From Microcoleus sp. bin38.metabat.b11b12b14.051 (GTDB taxonomy: Bacteria; Cyanobacteriota; Cyanobacteriia; Cyanobacteriales; Microcoleaceae), in NCBI RefSeq assembly GCF_013299165.1, contig NZ_JAAFKD010000014.1:62001-126000 (forward strand): a stretch of 64,000 bases of DNA, given 5' to 3'. Made by a program: the position numbers and the translations under genes. Of this stretch, positions 24,539 through 32,582 are shown piece by piece (position 1 is the stretch's first letter; every line of letters starts with the position of its first letter). Under the pieces are notes generated by a model that was given only the letters and a program-made list of their open reading frames with translations, made no database searches and was not told where the DNA came from.

Positions 24539-24754
24539 GTTTTTTTAAATTATGAACAACTTGTAAAACTCTCTCCTTTCTTTCTCTGCGCTCTCTGTGT
24601 TCTCTGTGGTAAAAAAAATCTTATTCAACAATCAAATGTAAATGCTATATCAATCCTATCTGAGTTGTGCCGGAGATTTTTTTTGATTAACCGCAGAGGG
24701 CGCAGAGTACGCAGAGGATGAGAAGAATGAGCAAGAGAGGTGTTGAGAATAGGG
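24539..24754. repeat. Spacer with two ACCGCAGAG-type repeats in opposite orientation
   Basis: Bases 24571-24612 hold the repeat on the minus strand (CTCTGCGCTCTCTGTGTTCTC) and 24690-24725 hold it on the plus strand (ACCGCAGAGGGCGCAGAG). No gene is seen. Confidence 0.75.
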
Positions 24755-25462
24755 TTATTTGGAAGCTGTAGAAACTAAATTAACTCCTGGTAATAAGCGT
24801 TCTAAATCTAATCCTGAAGCTGATGCCGCTAATTTTGTCAGGTCATTTGGGTCATCTAAATATGGCAAAGTACCTAACACTGGCATTTGAGTCAAAGACT
24901 GGATTAAATCGATCGGCGCCAAATCGGCAATTTCTTGTTCCGAACAAGCTTGCACGCAATTGAGGACAATGCCTCTAAGCTGAAAGCCTGTGTGTCTGGC
25001 GAGGGCAACGTTTGCTACAGCTTGCCCGATCGCGCCCAACCTCACAGGTACCACCAAAACACCCCTCAAACGCCAATCTCGCGCAATATCCGCCACCGTC
25101 AGTTCCCGGGTTACAGGCGAACCCAGTCCTCCCAAAGCCTCGACCAACACAAAATCCTTGCGCTCAGTGAGGCTTTGCAGGGCCGTCCAGACCTTTTCAA
25201 GTTCGATATGTCTCCCCTCACGTTCCGCAGCCACCGGCGGTGCTAAAGGCGCGCTAAAGTGCAGAGGATTGAGTTCTTCGGGGGATTGGTCGAGGGTAAA
25301 CAAACGGGTGTAGAGTTCGCGATCGCCCGTGCCGGTTTGCAACAGCTTCATAATTCCTAAACTGCGATCGGGAAAATACATTTGCCAATAAGCAGCCAGA
25401 GCGCTGGTCAAAACAGTTTTGCCCGCGTCGGTATCAGTTCCAGCAATCAGCAGCGAGTTCAT
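24755..25462 (-). CDS. bioD: Dethiobiotin synthetase
   Basis: A 235-residue ATP-dependent carboxylase that closes the ureido ring of dethiobiotin in biotin synthesis. The P-loop GTDTDAGKT (about 7-15) and the Lys-containing block [11 protein letters not shown] mark Bio[23 protein letters not shown] corresponds to the EGAGG-like region, with ALGG here. GIVLNCV and [10 protein letters not shown] complete the fold. ATG 25462 is used; a TTG two codons upstream is possible. The substitution of EGAGG by EALGG is common enough in cyanobacterial BioD that I do not consider it a loss of function. Confidence 0.88.
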   Translation of the reverse strand: MNSLLIAGTDTDAGKTVLTSALAAYWQMYFPDRSLGIMKLLQTGTGDRELYTRLFTLDQSPEELNPLHFSAPLAPPVAAEREGRHIELEKVWTALQSLTERKDFVLVEALGGLGSPVTRELTVADIARDWRLRGVLVVPVRLGAIGQAVANVALARHTGFQLRGIVLNCVQACSEQEIADLAPIDLIQSLTQMPVLGTLPYLDDPNDLTKLAASASGLDLERLLPGVNLVSTASK

Positions 25463-25520
25463 TGGCAAATAGCGAATAAGTAATTGGCTTCAACTTTAGT
25501 CTAGGGGAATTTTGCCAGAA

Positions 25521-27218
25521 CTAGGGTGAAGGCGAGGGTGCGGGAGTTGGTGCAGGCTCCGGTGACGGCGCGGGAGTTGGCGCGGGATCCGGCGACGGTG
25601 CGGGAGTTGGTGCAGGTTCCGGCGAGGGCGCGGGAGTCGGTGCAGGAGTCGGTGCAGGTGCGGGAGTTGGTGCTGGGGTAGGTTTGGGAGTCGGTGAAGG
25701 TGCGGGAGTTGGTGCGGGAGTCGGTGAAGGTGCCGGAGCCGGTGCTGGGGTAGGTTTGGGCGTAGGTTTGGGCGTAGGTTTGGGCGTAGGGGTAGGTTTG
25801 GGCGTTGGTGTTGGTTCCGGCACAGGCGCTGGGCTTGGTTCCGGCACAGGCGCTGGGCTTGGTTCCGGCACAGGCGCTGGGCTTGGTTCCGGCAAAGGTG
25901 CTGGGCTTGGTTCCGGCAAAGGTTCTGGGCTTGGTTCCGGCAAAGGTGCTGGGCTTGGTTCCGGTACAGGTGCTGGAGTTGGTAGTGGACTTAGTTCTGG
26001 GCTTGGGCTTGGTAAAGGTTCTGGGTTTGGTATTGGCGTTAGTCTCGGCGTCGGATTTATGATGACTGGTGGTGGCGCTGTGGGAGTAGGTTTGGGCGTC
26101 GGTTTGTTGAGAAATGAGCCTACTAATGCCCAGGAACCAAACCCTGTCAAGATGACTAAGCCTGTTAGCAGTCCGATCGCAGCAGCGGGATTATCCCACA
26201 AAGAGCCACCAGCCGCCTCAATTAGCGGATCTGGCTGGTTTTGCGGGCCGGGACTCAGGGGCACCATCGGCTCGGACTCGGGTGGCCGGCCCACGGCTAC
26301 CGTTGCGATTAGCGAAGCATTTGACGGCACGACTGCTGACGCGGGTGGTGCAGTGGGGACGTTAGATTGAGGGTTAGGATTAGTTTGGGTGTCGAGTGCT
26401 TGGGCGACTTCGCTGACAGATTGATATCGATCGCCCGGAGAGCGATTTAACATCCGATTCAACACCAAAGCCAAACCCGGGCTTACCTGCACTCGCTGCT
26501 GCCAATTCCACTGTAGCGTTGTTTGATCCAGCAATTCCTGCGGTTCTTTGCCCGTCAGCAGGACGATCGCCGTTACAGCTAAAGCATACAGGTCACTGCT
26601 CGCCGTAGCGCGTCCGCTTTGTAACTGTTCCATCGGCGCGTAGCCAATTTTACCCACAGTTGTCGCATGGGCTGTGCCTTCGGGAGACTGCACCTTGGTG
26701 GCGAGTTCCTTCACCACTCCAAAGTCAATCAGTACCGGCAACTTGTCCATTTCTCGGCGGATAATATTTTCTGGCGAGATGTCGCGGTGGATGATGCCCC
26801 GGGCGTGGATGTGAGCCAGTACCGGCAGCATTTGCCTTATAAATACTAAAACTTCGGCTTCGCTGAAGGTGCTACCTGTGGAAGTGCGATCGAGCAAAAG
26901 TTCGCGGTAAGTCATCCCTTCCACGTAATCCTGCACCAAAAACAAACGTTGATTTTCTTCAAATATTGCCCGAAACTGGGGAATTTGCGGGTGGGCAATT
27001 TGGTAAAGTATAGCCGCCTCTCTTTGAAACAATTCCTTCGATTTTTCCAAAACGTAAGGCCCGCTTTGCATTGGAATCAATTCCTTCAGGGCGCAGCGTT
27101 CTTTAAACCGCCCTTCATCTTCTACTAAATAAGTCCGGCCAAATCCCCCTTGACCTAAAATACTTACCAAGCGGTAGCGGTTTTGTAGTAGAGTTCCAAT
27201 AGCAATAGGTGGCTGCAT
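25521..27218 (-). CDS. Ser/Thr protein kinase with membrane anchor and long Pro-rich repeat tail
   Basis: A 565-residue Hanks-type kinase. The catalytic domain (about 15-275) has a G-loop [17 protein letters not shown] with the ATP-binding Lys, [11 protein letters not shown] (about 140) and the DFG in [10 protein letters not shown] (about 163), so it looks active. A linker follows, then a single membrane segment at about 343-365 ([19 protein letters not shown]). The outer tail of about 190 residues consists of Pro-Glu-Pro-Ser-Pro-Ala-Pro type repeats that shift to Pro-Thr-Pro-Lys. The extended tail could span the periplasm or wall. The antisense glycine-rich frame over the tail is a by-product of the codon repeat. 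Confidence 0.92.
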   Translation of the reverse strand: MQPPIAIGTLLQNRYRLVSILGQGGFGRTYLVEDEGRFKERCALKELIPMQSGPYVLEKSKELFQREAAILYQIAHPQIPQFRAIFEENQRLFLVQDYVEGMTYRELLLDRTSTGSTFSEAEVLVFIRQMLPVLAHIHARGIIHRDISPENIIRREMDKLPVLIDFGVVKELATKVQSPEGTAHATTVGKIGYAPMEQLQSGRATASSDLYALAVTAIVLLTGKEPQELLDQTTLQWNWQQRVQVSPGLALVLNRMLNRSPGDRYQSVSEVAQALDTQTNPNPQSNVPTAPPASAVVPSNASLIATVAVGRPPESEPMVPLSPGPQNQPDPLIEAAGGSLWDNPAAAIGLLTGLVILTGFGSWALVGSFLNKPTPKPTPTAPPPVIINPTPRLTPIPNPEPLPSPSPELSPLPTPAPVPEPSPAPLPEPSPEPLPEPSPAPLPEPSPAPVPEPSPAPVPEPSPAPVPEPTPTPKPTPTPKPTPKPTPKPTPAPAPAPSPTPAPTPAPSPTPKPTPAPTPAPAPTPAPTPAPSPEPAPTPAPSPDPAPTPAPSPEPAPTPAPSPSP

Positions 27219-27487
27219 AAGTTTAAGTAGAAACTGTTAAATAATAGGCGATCGATCGCAGACTTAGAATTCTAGGTCTTTAATGCCCCAGAGTTTACTT
27301 CACTGTCTGTAGTTCCCAGTCCCGACCAAAGTTAGCATTTTACATTTTTTTTGAGCAACTTTGAGAAATTTGGTTTTTTCCAGGTCAACGAGGGGTAAAC
27401 TCCCTCTGGTTGCTTTGCGATCGACCCCTAAAACCCGTCCGCAAAGCCAAACCCCAGAAGATTTACCACTAAATTCTCCCTCCTGAC
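27219..27487. other. Spacer between kinase and heptamer array
   Basis: No supported gene. A 66-codon minus-strand frame covers 27300-27500 but lacks a ribosome binding site and any recognised family, and it starts inside the heptamer array, so it was not called. Confidence 0.4.
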
Positions 27488-27658
27488 TGCCAACTGCCAA
27501 CAGTCAACAGTCAACAGTCAACTGTCAACCACCAACTGCCAACTGCCAACTGTCAACCGTCAACTGCCAACAGTCAACAGTCAACAGTCAACAGTCAACC
27601 GCCAACAGTCAACCGCCAACCGCCAACCGCCAACAGTCAACCGCCAACAGTCAACTGT
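27488..27658. repeat. Long CAACAGT/CAACTGC/CAACCGC heptamer array
   Basis: About 24 units of 7 bp with two variable positions (CAACAGT, CAACTGC, CAACCGC, CAACTGT) run up to and into the 3' end of the YqeY-family gene, whose TGA stop (27651-27653) and last codons lie in the array. Confidence 0.9.
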
Positions 27659-28109
27659 TAAGCTTTGCCTTCACCATGTCTTGAATTCTGTTACCATCAG
27701 CTTTGCCCTTAAGCTGCTGCATCGCCTTGCCCATCACCTTGCCCATATCTTTAGCAGAAGTAGCGCCCACCGACGCAATCACCTCGTCAACCACTTGACT
27801 CACCTCTTCGTCTGACATCTGCGCCGGCAAATACTCTTCCAGAATTGCCAACTCCGCCTCCTCTTGTGCCACTAAGTCCTCGCGGCCACCTTTGCGGTAT
27901 TGGTCGATCGAATCCCGGCGCTGTTTGGCTATTTGCATCAAAATTTCCAATTCATGAGCTTCTGTCAGCGTCTCTTGTCCCGAAGGACGCAGGCTGACTT
28001 CTTTTTCGAGAATAACTTTTTTGATGCCGCGAACAGTTTCCAAGCGAACTTTGTCCTTCGACTTCATCGCTGCTTTGATTTCTGCGTCAATCCGTTCTCT
28101 TAAGCTCAT
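27651..28109 (-). CDS. GatB/YqeY domain protein
   Basis: A 152-residue helical protein of the YqeY family, related to the tRNA-binding tail of GatB. Family landmarks are RIDAEIKAAMKSKDKVRLETVRGIKKVI at the N-terminus, LMQIAKQRRDSIDQYRKGGREDLVAQEEAELAILEEYLP and the C-terminal ASVGATSAKDMGKVMGKAMQQLKGKADG. Its role is unproven; an aminoacyl-tRNA-related function is usually suggested. The final residues LNS and the stop come from the adjacent heptamer array, so the protein's C-terminus depends on repeat sequence. Confidence 0.9.
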   Translation of the reverse strand: MSLRERIDAEIKAAMKSKDKVRLETVRGIKKVILEKEVSLRPSGQETLTEAHELEILMQIAKQRRDSIDQYRKGGREDLVAQEEAELAILEEYLPAQMSDEEVSQVVDEVIASVGATSAKDMGKVMGKAMQQLKGKADGNRIQDMVKAKLNS

Positions 28110-28521
28110 CGATTTCTACCTTGCTTTGCCTGATCTCAAAAATCAGGAGTATGCTTCCGATTCTTAACTTTTTTACAGTATTTTGCAAGTTTATTGCCTG
28201 TTGGTGGTGTTTCGATCGTCTTGAACCCGGAGGGCTTGGGCCGCACACCGAATTTGGGGCGGCTGCACTTGGAGTCTCCGCCCCAAACAGACTGTAGCCA
28301 TAATTTTTAGACAAACAGCCACAAGTGCGATCGTACTTCTGACTGTCCACAGCCTGCCATAAACTCTGTTTATCGGACATATTTGTGCAAGTCCTATTCA
28401 GTTCGCCTAACTTAACACTTCCTGCCCCCCCGAAAGTTAAATCTCTTCAAATATAGGCTGAACATTTCTAATTTCCGATGGTAAGATAGCGGTTAAATAA
28501 ACGTCTTGCAAGAGGCCTGCT
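28110..28521. other. Divergent spacer between yqeY-type gene and prs, with a strong hairpin
   Basis: TTTGGGGCGG (28253-28262) pairs perfectly with CCGCCCCAAA (28278-28287) around a 15-base loop. There is no U-tract, so a terminator is unlikely. No gene was accepted; a 97-codon minus-strand frame spanning the hairpin overlaps the YqeY start and lacks similarity. The prs promoter must lie near 28480-28510. Confidence 0.5.
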
Positions 28522-29514
28522 GTGATCCGTTCTGCTACTTTACCGCTTCCGCTTCCCGAGCCGCCGGTTTCCGCTCACGACCGTCTGCGGCTGTTCTCCG
28601 GTTCTGCTAACGTTCCCCTCGCCCAAGAGGTGGCTCGCTATTTGGGGATCGATTTGGGGCCGATGGTTCGCAAGCGGTTCGCTGATGGGGAACTCTACGT
28701 TCAAATTCAAGAATCGATTCGGGGTTGCGATGTTTACTTAATTCAGCCTACTTGCTGTCCGGTGAACGATCGCCTCATGGAATTACTAATTATGATCGAT
28801 GCTTGTCGTCGCGCTTCGGCAAGACAAGTTACTGCCGTGATTCCCTACTATGGTTATGCTAGGGCCGATCGCAAAACAGCCGGCAGAGAGTCAATTACTG
28901 CCAAGTTAGTAGCTAATTTGATTACTGAAGCCGGAGCAAATCGCATTTTGGGTATGGATTTGCACTCGGCTCAGATTCAAGGTTATTTTGACATTCCCTT
29001 CGATCATGTTTACGGTTCGCCAGTGCTTTTAGATTATCTCGCGAGCAAGCAGTTGACAGATATTGTTGTGGTTTCGCCGGATGTTGGCGGAGTTGCTAGG
29101 GCGAGAGCTTTTGCCAAAAAGCTTGGCGATGCTCCCCTAGCAATTATTGACAAGCGCCGCCAAGCTCACAACGTCGCCGAAGTGATGAACCTCATCGGGG
29201 ATGTTAGAGGCAAAACAGCCGTGTTAGTGGACGATATGATCGATACTGCGGGCACGATTTGCGAAGGTGCGAGATTGTTACGCCGCGAAGGTGCGAGACA
29301 GGTATATGCTTGTGCTACTCATGCAGTTTTTTCGCATCCGGCGATCGAGCGTTTGTCTAGCGGAGTCTTAGAAGAAGTAATTGTTACAAATACAATTCCC
29401 GTACCTGAAGAGAACCGATTCAAGCAGTTGACGGTGCTTTCGGTAGCAAATTTGCTGGGCGAAACTATTTGGCGGATTCACGAAGATAGTTCTGTTAGCA
29501 GTATGTTCCGCTAA
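28522..29514 (+). CDS. prs: Ribose-phosphate pyrophosphokinase
   Basis: A 330-residue enzyme that makes PRPP from ribose 5-phosphate and ATP for purine, pyrimidine, His, Trp and NAD synthesis. Evidence: RLFSGSANVPLAQEVARYLG, KRFADGELYVQIQESIRG, IPYYGYARADRK (ATP binding), MDLHSAQIQGYFDIP, and the PRPP-binding loop VLVDDMIDTAGT. The N-terminal ~20 residues are a Pro-rich extension typical of cyanobacterial versions. The start is GTG 28522. A good intrinsic terminator follows at 29548. Confidence 0.96.
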   Translation: MIRSATLPLPLPEPPVSAHDRLRLFSGSANVPLAQEVARYLGIDLGPMVRKRFADGELYVQIQESIRGCDVYLIQPTCCPVNDRLMELLIMIDACRRASARQVTAVIPYYGYARADRKTAGRESITAKLVANLITEAGANRILGMDLHSAQIQGYFDIPFDHVYGSPVLLDYLASKQLTDIVVVSPDVGGVARARAFAKKLGDAPLAIIDKRRQAHNVAEVMNLIGDVRGKTAVLVDDMIDTAGTICEGARLLRREGARQVYACATHAVFSHPAIERLSSGVLEEVIVTNTIPVPEENRFKQLTVLSVANLLGETIWRIHEDSSVSSMFR

Positions 29515-29547
29515 GTAGAAAAGGCACTTGTTCAATATTTGTTTTAA

Positions 29548-29580
29548 GGTGCGTTAACCAGAGTGTAACGCACCATTTTT
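29548..29580 (+). terminator. Intrinsic terminator after prs
   Basis: GGTGCGTTA (29548-29556) pairs with TAACGCACC (29566-29574) around a 9-base loop, followed by ATTTTT. It sits 34 bases after the prs stop. The arms also resemble the ends of the 57-bp GGTGCGTC elements. Confidence 0.7.
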
Positions 29581-29585
29581 CAATT

Positions 29586-29650
29586 GGTTCGTAGTGAAGA
29601 CTTTAGTCCTATCAATTTTCCGATGACTAAAGTCCGCACGATCGAACCAA
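29586..29650. repeat. Single degenerate copy of the GTTCGTAGTGA palindrome
   Basis: GGTTCGTAGTGAAGACTTTAG begins at 29586. An inverted arm ACTAAAGTCCGCACGATCGAACC ends at about 29648, so this is a solitary, imperfect member of the family found in tandem at 4101, 17895 and 23108. Confidence 0.75.
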
Positions 29651-29787
29651 TTTTATGATGTTTATTTGATCGGACTGAGCATTATCGGAACAAGTAATGG
29701 TAAAATTCTATCTTGTTGTCTCAGATGTGCGAGCTTTTCATATTCTAGAGATGTCTCGCCAAAACAATGGGTAAATAGGGAAAAACT

Positions 29788-31044
29788 ATGAAACATTCAC
29801 TGGTACGAGCAGCGGCCGCCTTTGTCGGTTCAGCAATTTTAACACTCGGGGCGATCGCTCCAGCGAAAGCATATACTTTTGACGAAAGCCAAATTAACCA
29901 AGATCGAGTAATTGCGATCGCCCAACCCCGCGGTTTAGGCGGCTACCAACTGTTAATTGTAGAACAAGTCACAGACAGACGCAAGTGCTGGAGCGAAAGC
30001 GGCTCTAATCCCGTGACAGTCGATCCGTTATTAGTTACCTTTGATTTCACCGGCATTTGCGGTCGGGCCACCGACAGCAACGGCTTTTCTATCCGCATGG
30101 CCGGCACCGATTTAGCATTAAAATACAGCCTAATTTTGCAAAATATTGATGGCAATATTTTACTAATGGGAATTCCCGTCGATCCCAACGATCAACCCAT
30201 CGTCATCGGCCGCACAAACGGCGACACAAACGGCTTTATGAAAATCACCCTCGATCCAGCTTGGCGCTTCACCAAAAGAGCTTATCAAGGCAAAGTATTA
30301 GGTCACTTTTATTTAACTAGCAGTCAACCCGCACCAGGAACAACTGGAAATACCGGCGGAAATACCGGCGGAAATACCGGCGGGAATACTGGCGGAAATA
30401 CTGGCGGGAATACTGGCGGAAATACTGGCGGAAATACCGGCGGAAATACATTCGGAGATATTGCTACCGATATCTACGCTTCCGAAATAAAAGAAGCTGT
30501 AGCGCTAGGATTTGTCGCCGGCTTTGCTCAAGATAATACCTTTCGGCCACAACTTGCCGTTACCAGAGAACAATTAGTATCTTTAGTATTGGAATCTTTA
30601 AAAGGAATCCCAGGTGCTAATATCACATTTCCTAGCAATGTTTCTACCCGTCCCTATAGCGACGTTGATAGCACCAGATGGAGTGCCGGAAAAGTTAAAT
30701 TTGCGCGGGAAAATAAAATAGTTAGTGGCTATACAGATGGCACTTTTAAACCGATGCAATCAGTGACTCGCGCTGAATTGATGGCGGTGCTGCGAAGAGC
30801 AGGAGAATTTGGTTTATCTGCGCGGGGAAAGCAGCCGGAATTAGTTTCAGATCGGCCGCAGCAAGGTTTTTCGGATACTCAGAATCATTGGGCTGCTGCT
30901 ATTATTACTCAAATGTCTGGTTATTGTAGTGTAGCTTCGCCTCTCAACGAAGTTGGAACTCGTTTTGCTCCCGATGATTCTGCAAAGCGGAATTACGCGG
31001 CGGCGGCTACTTTGCGGATGCTGAAATGCGTTAAAGCTCAATAG
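29788..31044 (+). CDS. Secreted DUF3747 plus S-layer homology domain protein
   Basis: A 418-residue exported protein. A signal peptide covers about residues 1-29 (cleavage after APAKA). A DUF3747-like domain follows (about 30-185: VIAIAQPRGLGGYQLLIVEQ, KCWSE, VDPLLVTFDFTGICGRATDSNG). Next comes a GNTG linker built from 12-bp repeats at 30343-30452 (about residues 187-222), then SLH repeats (IYASEIKEAVALGFVAGF, FRPQLAVTREQLVSLVLE, KVKFARENKIVSGYTDGTFKPMQSVTRAELMAVLRRA). SLH domains anchor proteins to the wall or outer-membrane interface, so an envelope role is likely. The ATG follows AGGGAAAAACT. Confidence 0.88.
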   Translation: MKHSLVRAAAAFVGSAILTLGAIAPAKAYTFDESQINQDRVIAIAQPRGLGGYQLLIVEQVTDRRKCWSESGSNPVTVDPLLVTFDFTGICGRATDSNGFSIRMAGTDLALKYSLILQNIDGNILLMGIPVDPNDQPIVIGRTNGDTNGFMKITLDPAWRFTKRAYQGKVLGHFYLTSSQPAPGTTGNTGGNTGGNTGGNTGGNTGGNTGGNTGGNTGGNTFGDIATDIYASEIKEAVALGFVAGFAQDNTFRPQLAVTREQLVSLVLESLKGIPGANITFPSNVSTRPYSDVDSTRWSAGKVKFARENKIVSGYTDGTFKPMQSVTRAELMAVLRRAGEFGLSARGKQPELVSDRPQQGFSDTQNHWAAAIITQMSGYCSVASPLNEVGTRFAPDDSAKRNYAAAATLRMLKCVKAQ

Positions 31045-31125
31045 AATCATTGTAGGGTGCGTCACAGAAGCGAATGCAAAATAATTGGGATTTTCCCAAG
31101 AGACGCGCCCTATACTAAGTGGACA

Positions 31126-31158
31126 TCTGTCAACTGTCAACTGTCAACTGTCAACTGT
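31126..31158. repeat. CAACTGT heptamer array
   Basis: Four to five CAACTGT units end exactly at the xisI stop codon. A GTAGGGTGCGTCAC module at 31053-31066 pairs loosely with GACGCGCCCTATAC at 31083. Confidence 0.8.
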
Positions 31159-31494
31159 TTAAGCTACACCATAATCAGTATACGGTCGTTTGTATGGCGG
31201 TTGCAATCCCAAAACGATATCCTCTCTTGACACTCCCATTTCAACTAATTCTTTCGCAGGATCTTGGTCGGTCAAATTTTGCTGAAGCCAGATTTTTCCA
31301 TCTTTGATGTCAATGTGAATGATGCTTCGATAAATTCGGTTAAGGTGTTCCCAGCCGACATTCATCCACTGATAATGATCTCGTTCTGTGTCGCAGATAA
31401 GTTGCACTTCGACTTCATCATTAGAAACATCTTCTTCGGCATAACGGGTGATTAATGTCTGAACGTATTGACGATATTGAGCTAGTTTGTCCAT
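31159..31494 (-). CDS. xisI: XisI-family protein
   Basis: A 111-residue protein of the XisI family, first described as a factor controlling excision of the fdxN element in Anabaena. The whole length matches the family: YRQYVQTLITRYAEED near the start, VEVQLICDTERDHYQWMNVGWE, RIYRSIIHIDIKDGKIWLQQNLTD and the C-terminal GVSREDIVLGLQPPYKRPYTDYGVA. It is usually encoded with XisH immediately upstream; here the 188 bases upstream contain no XisH and the next gene is unrelated. No excision element is visible, so the function is unclear. Confidence 0.92.
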   Translation of the reverse strand: MDKLAQYRQYVQTLITRYAEEDVSNDEVEVQLICDTERDHYQWMNVGWEHLNRIYRSIIHIDIKDGKIWLQQNLTDQDPAKELVEMGVSREDIVLGLQPPYKRPYTDYGVA

Positions 31495-31682
31495 TGCACA
31501 ATTACCTCATTTTTTGAATCGTATACGATTAGAAATACCTGATATCGCGTAACTACAAATTTTAGCGAAATTACAGTATATTGTCAATCATTAAAATACT
31601 AATTTTCTCAATAATTTTGAGTAAATGCGGACTGAAGTCCGCACTACGAACCAGGTTTGTAGTGAGGACTTTAGTCCGCAGA
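31495..31682. other. Spacer with a degenerate palindromic repeat
   Basis: The xisI upstream region contains the inverted repeat TCGTATACGA at 31518-31527, a possible operator. Bases 31625-31680 hold a GGACTGAAGTCCGCACTACGA / GTAGTGAGGACTTTAGTCC family member adjacent to the next gene's stop. No xisH is found. Confidence 0.5.
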
Positions 31683-32582
31683 TTACTTGTTTCCCGACTC
31701 GATTTCCTTGGCTTTCTTCTTTGATGACTTTTTAGGAGTTTTTGGAACCGGGATTGTTTCTGACTCAGGTTGTGGGATTTCTGCGGTGGATTTGCACAAT
31801 TCATTCAACAATTTCTGCTGAGATTCGAGCTCATTTAGCCGATTTGATGCTGTTTCTAATATTTGTTTTCCCTGTCGGGCTTGGATGGTGGTTTTATTTG
31901 CGATCGCATCCAGCAACACAAAAACTGATACAATTTGCCAAATATCCATATCGTCGCCGATAACAGCGCACTCAGACACAATTTTGCCATTGGCTGGGGC
32001 GTGGATTCCTAAGCCGGAAGCTTGAATCAACGGCTGCATTTCTGTTATGCTTAACTCTGCAAGGTCGCTAATTTGATGTTCGAGTGAGACTAACTCTGCT
32101 AAATTTGGTAAGTTGAGCGATTCTGCGGGTAAAGCATCGAACCCGAAGGTGAGAGTTTGATTTAATGGATCGGAGATGGCGTAAATTGATTGGATTTGCG
32201 ATCGACTAACTGCACCTTTTTCTACAAAATCTTGACCTTGGGGCGCGATCGTAATTCTACCATGATCCGCGACATCCAAAATATCCAAATTAACCAAATT
32301 CGTCGCCGCAGTCTTCACAAAAACCTGATCCAACCCCAGCAAATCGGCTAATTCCTGCAAAGTCGGCGCGGGATCGAACTCCACACCAGCCCGCAAAATG
32401 AACTCTTCTAACACATTAAACTCGCGCGGTTCACTAATCGCGACTTCCAGCGGAGTTTGGCGGATAGCAAAGCGGAATTGACGCGCCGCCAACACTGACA
32501 AGCCAGGGTTTTCTTGCTCAATTTGTGCCGCTAGCGAAGTTAAATTCGAGTCAATTTGTTTAGTTGAGGATGCTAGCAACAT
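31683..32582 (-). CDS. Unknown protein with winged-helix-like region, partner of the SF1 helicase
   Basis: A 299-residue protein I do not recognise. Residues about 50-110 read like a small winged helix (FNVLEEFILRAGVEFDPAPTLQELADLLGLDQVFVKTAATNLVNLDILDV), with TLQELADLLGLDQVFVKTAA as the helix-turn-helix. The middle contains mixed strand/helix sequence (CAVIGDDMDIWQIVSVFVLLDAIANKT). A coiled-coil-like helix (ARQGKQILETASNRLNELESQQKLLNEL) and a Lys-rich tail (KTPKKSSKKKAKEIESGNK) end it. Its start overlaps the helicase stop by 23 bp, so the two genes are translationally coupled and probably act together, for example in nucleic-acid recognition. Confidence 0.75.
   Translation of the reverse strand: MLLASSTKQIDSNLTSLAAQIEQENPGLSVLAARQFRFAIRQTPLEVAISEPREFNVLEEFILRAGVEFDPAPTLQELADLLGLDQVFVKTAATNLVNLDILDVADHGRITIAPQGQDFVEKGAVSRSQIQSIYAISDPLNQTLTFGFDALPAESLNLPNLAELVSLEHQISDLAELSITEMQPLIQASGLGIHAPANGKIVSECAVIGDDMDIWQIVSVFVLLDAIANKTTIQARQGKQILETASNRLNELESQQKLLNELCKSTAEIPQPESETIPVPKTPKKSSKKKAKEIESGNK

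Noticed and set aside
25684-26370. 228-codon antisense Gly/Val-rich frame
   Set aside because: A mirror image of the Pro-rich codon repeat of the kinase tail, with no independent features.
28087-28380. 97-codon minus-strand frame upstream of the YqeY gene
   Set aside because: It overlaps the YqeY start, crosses a GC-rich hairpin and matches no family.
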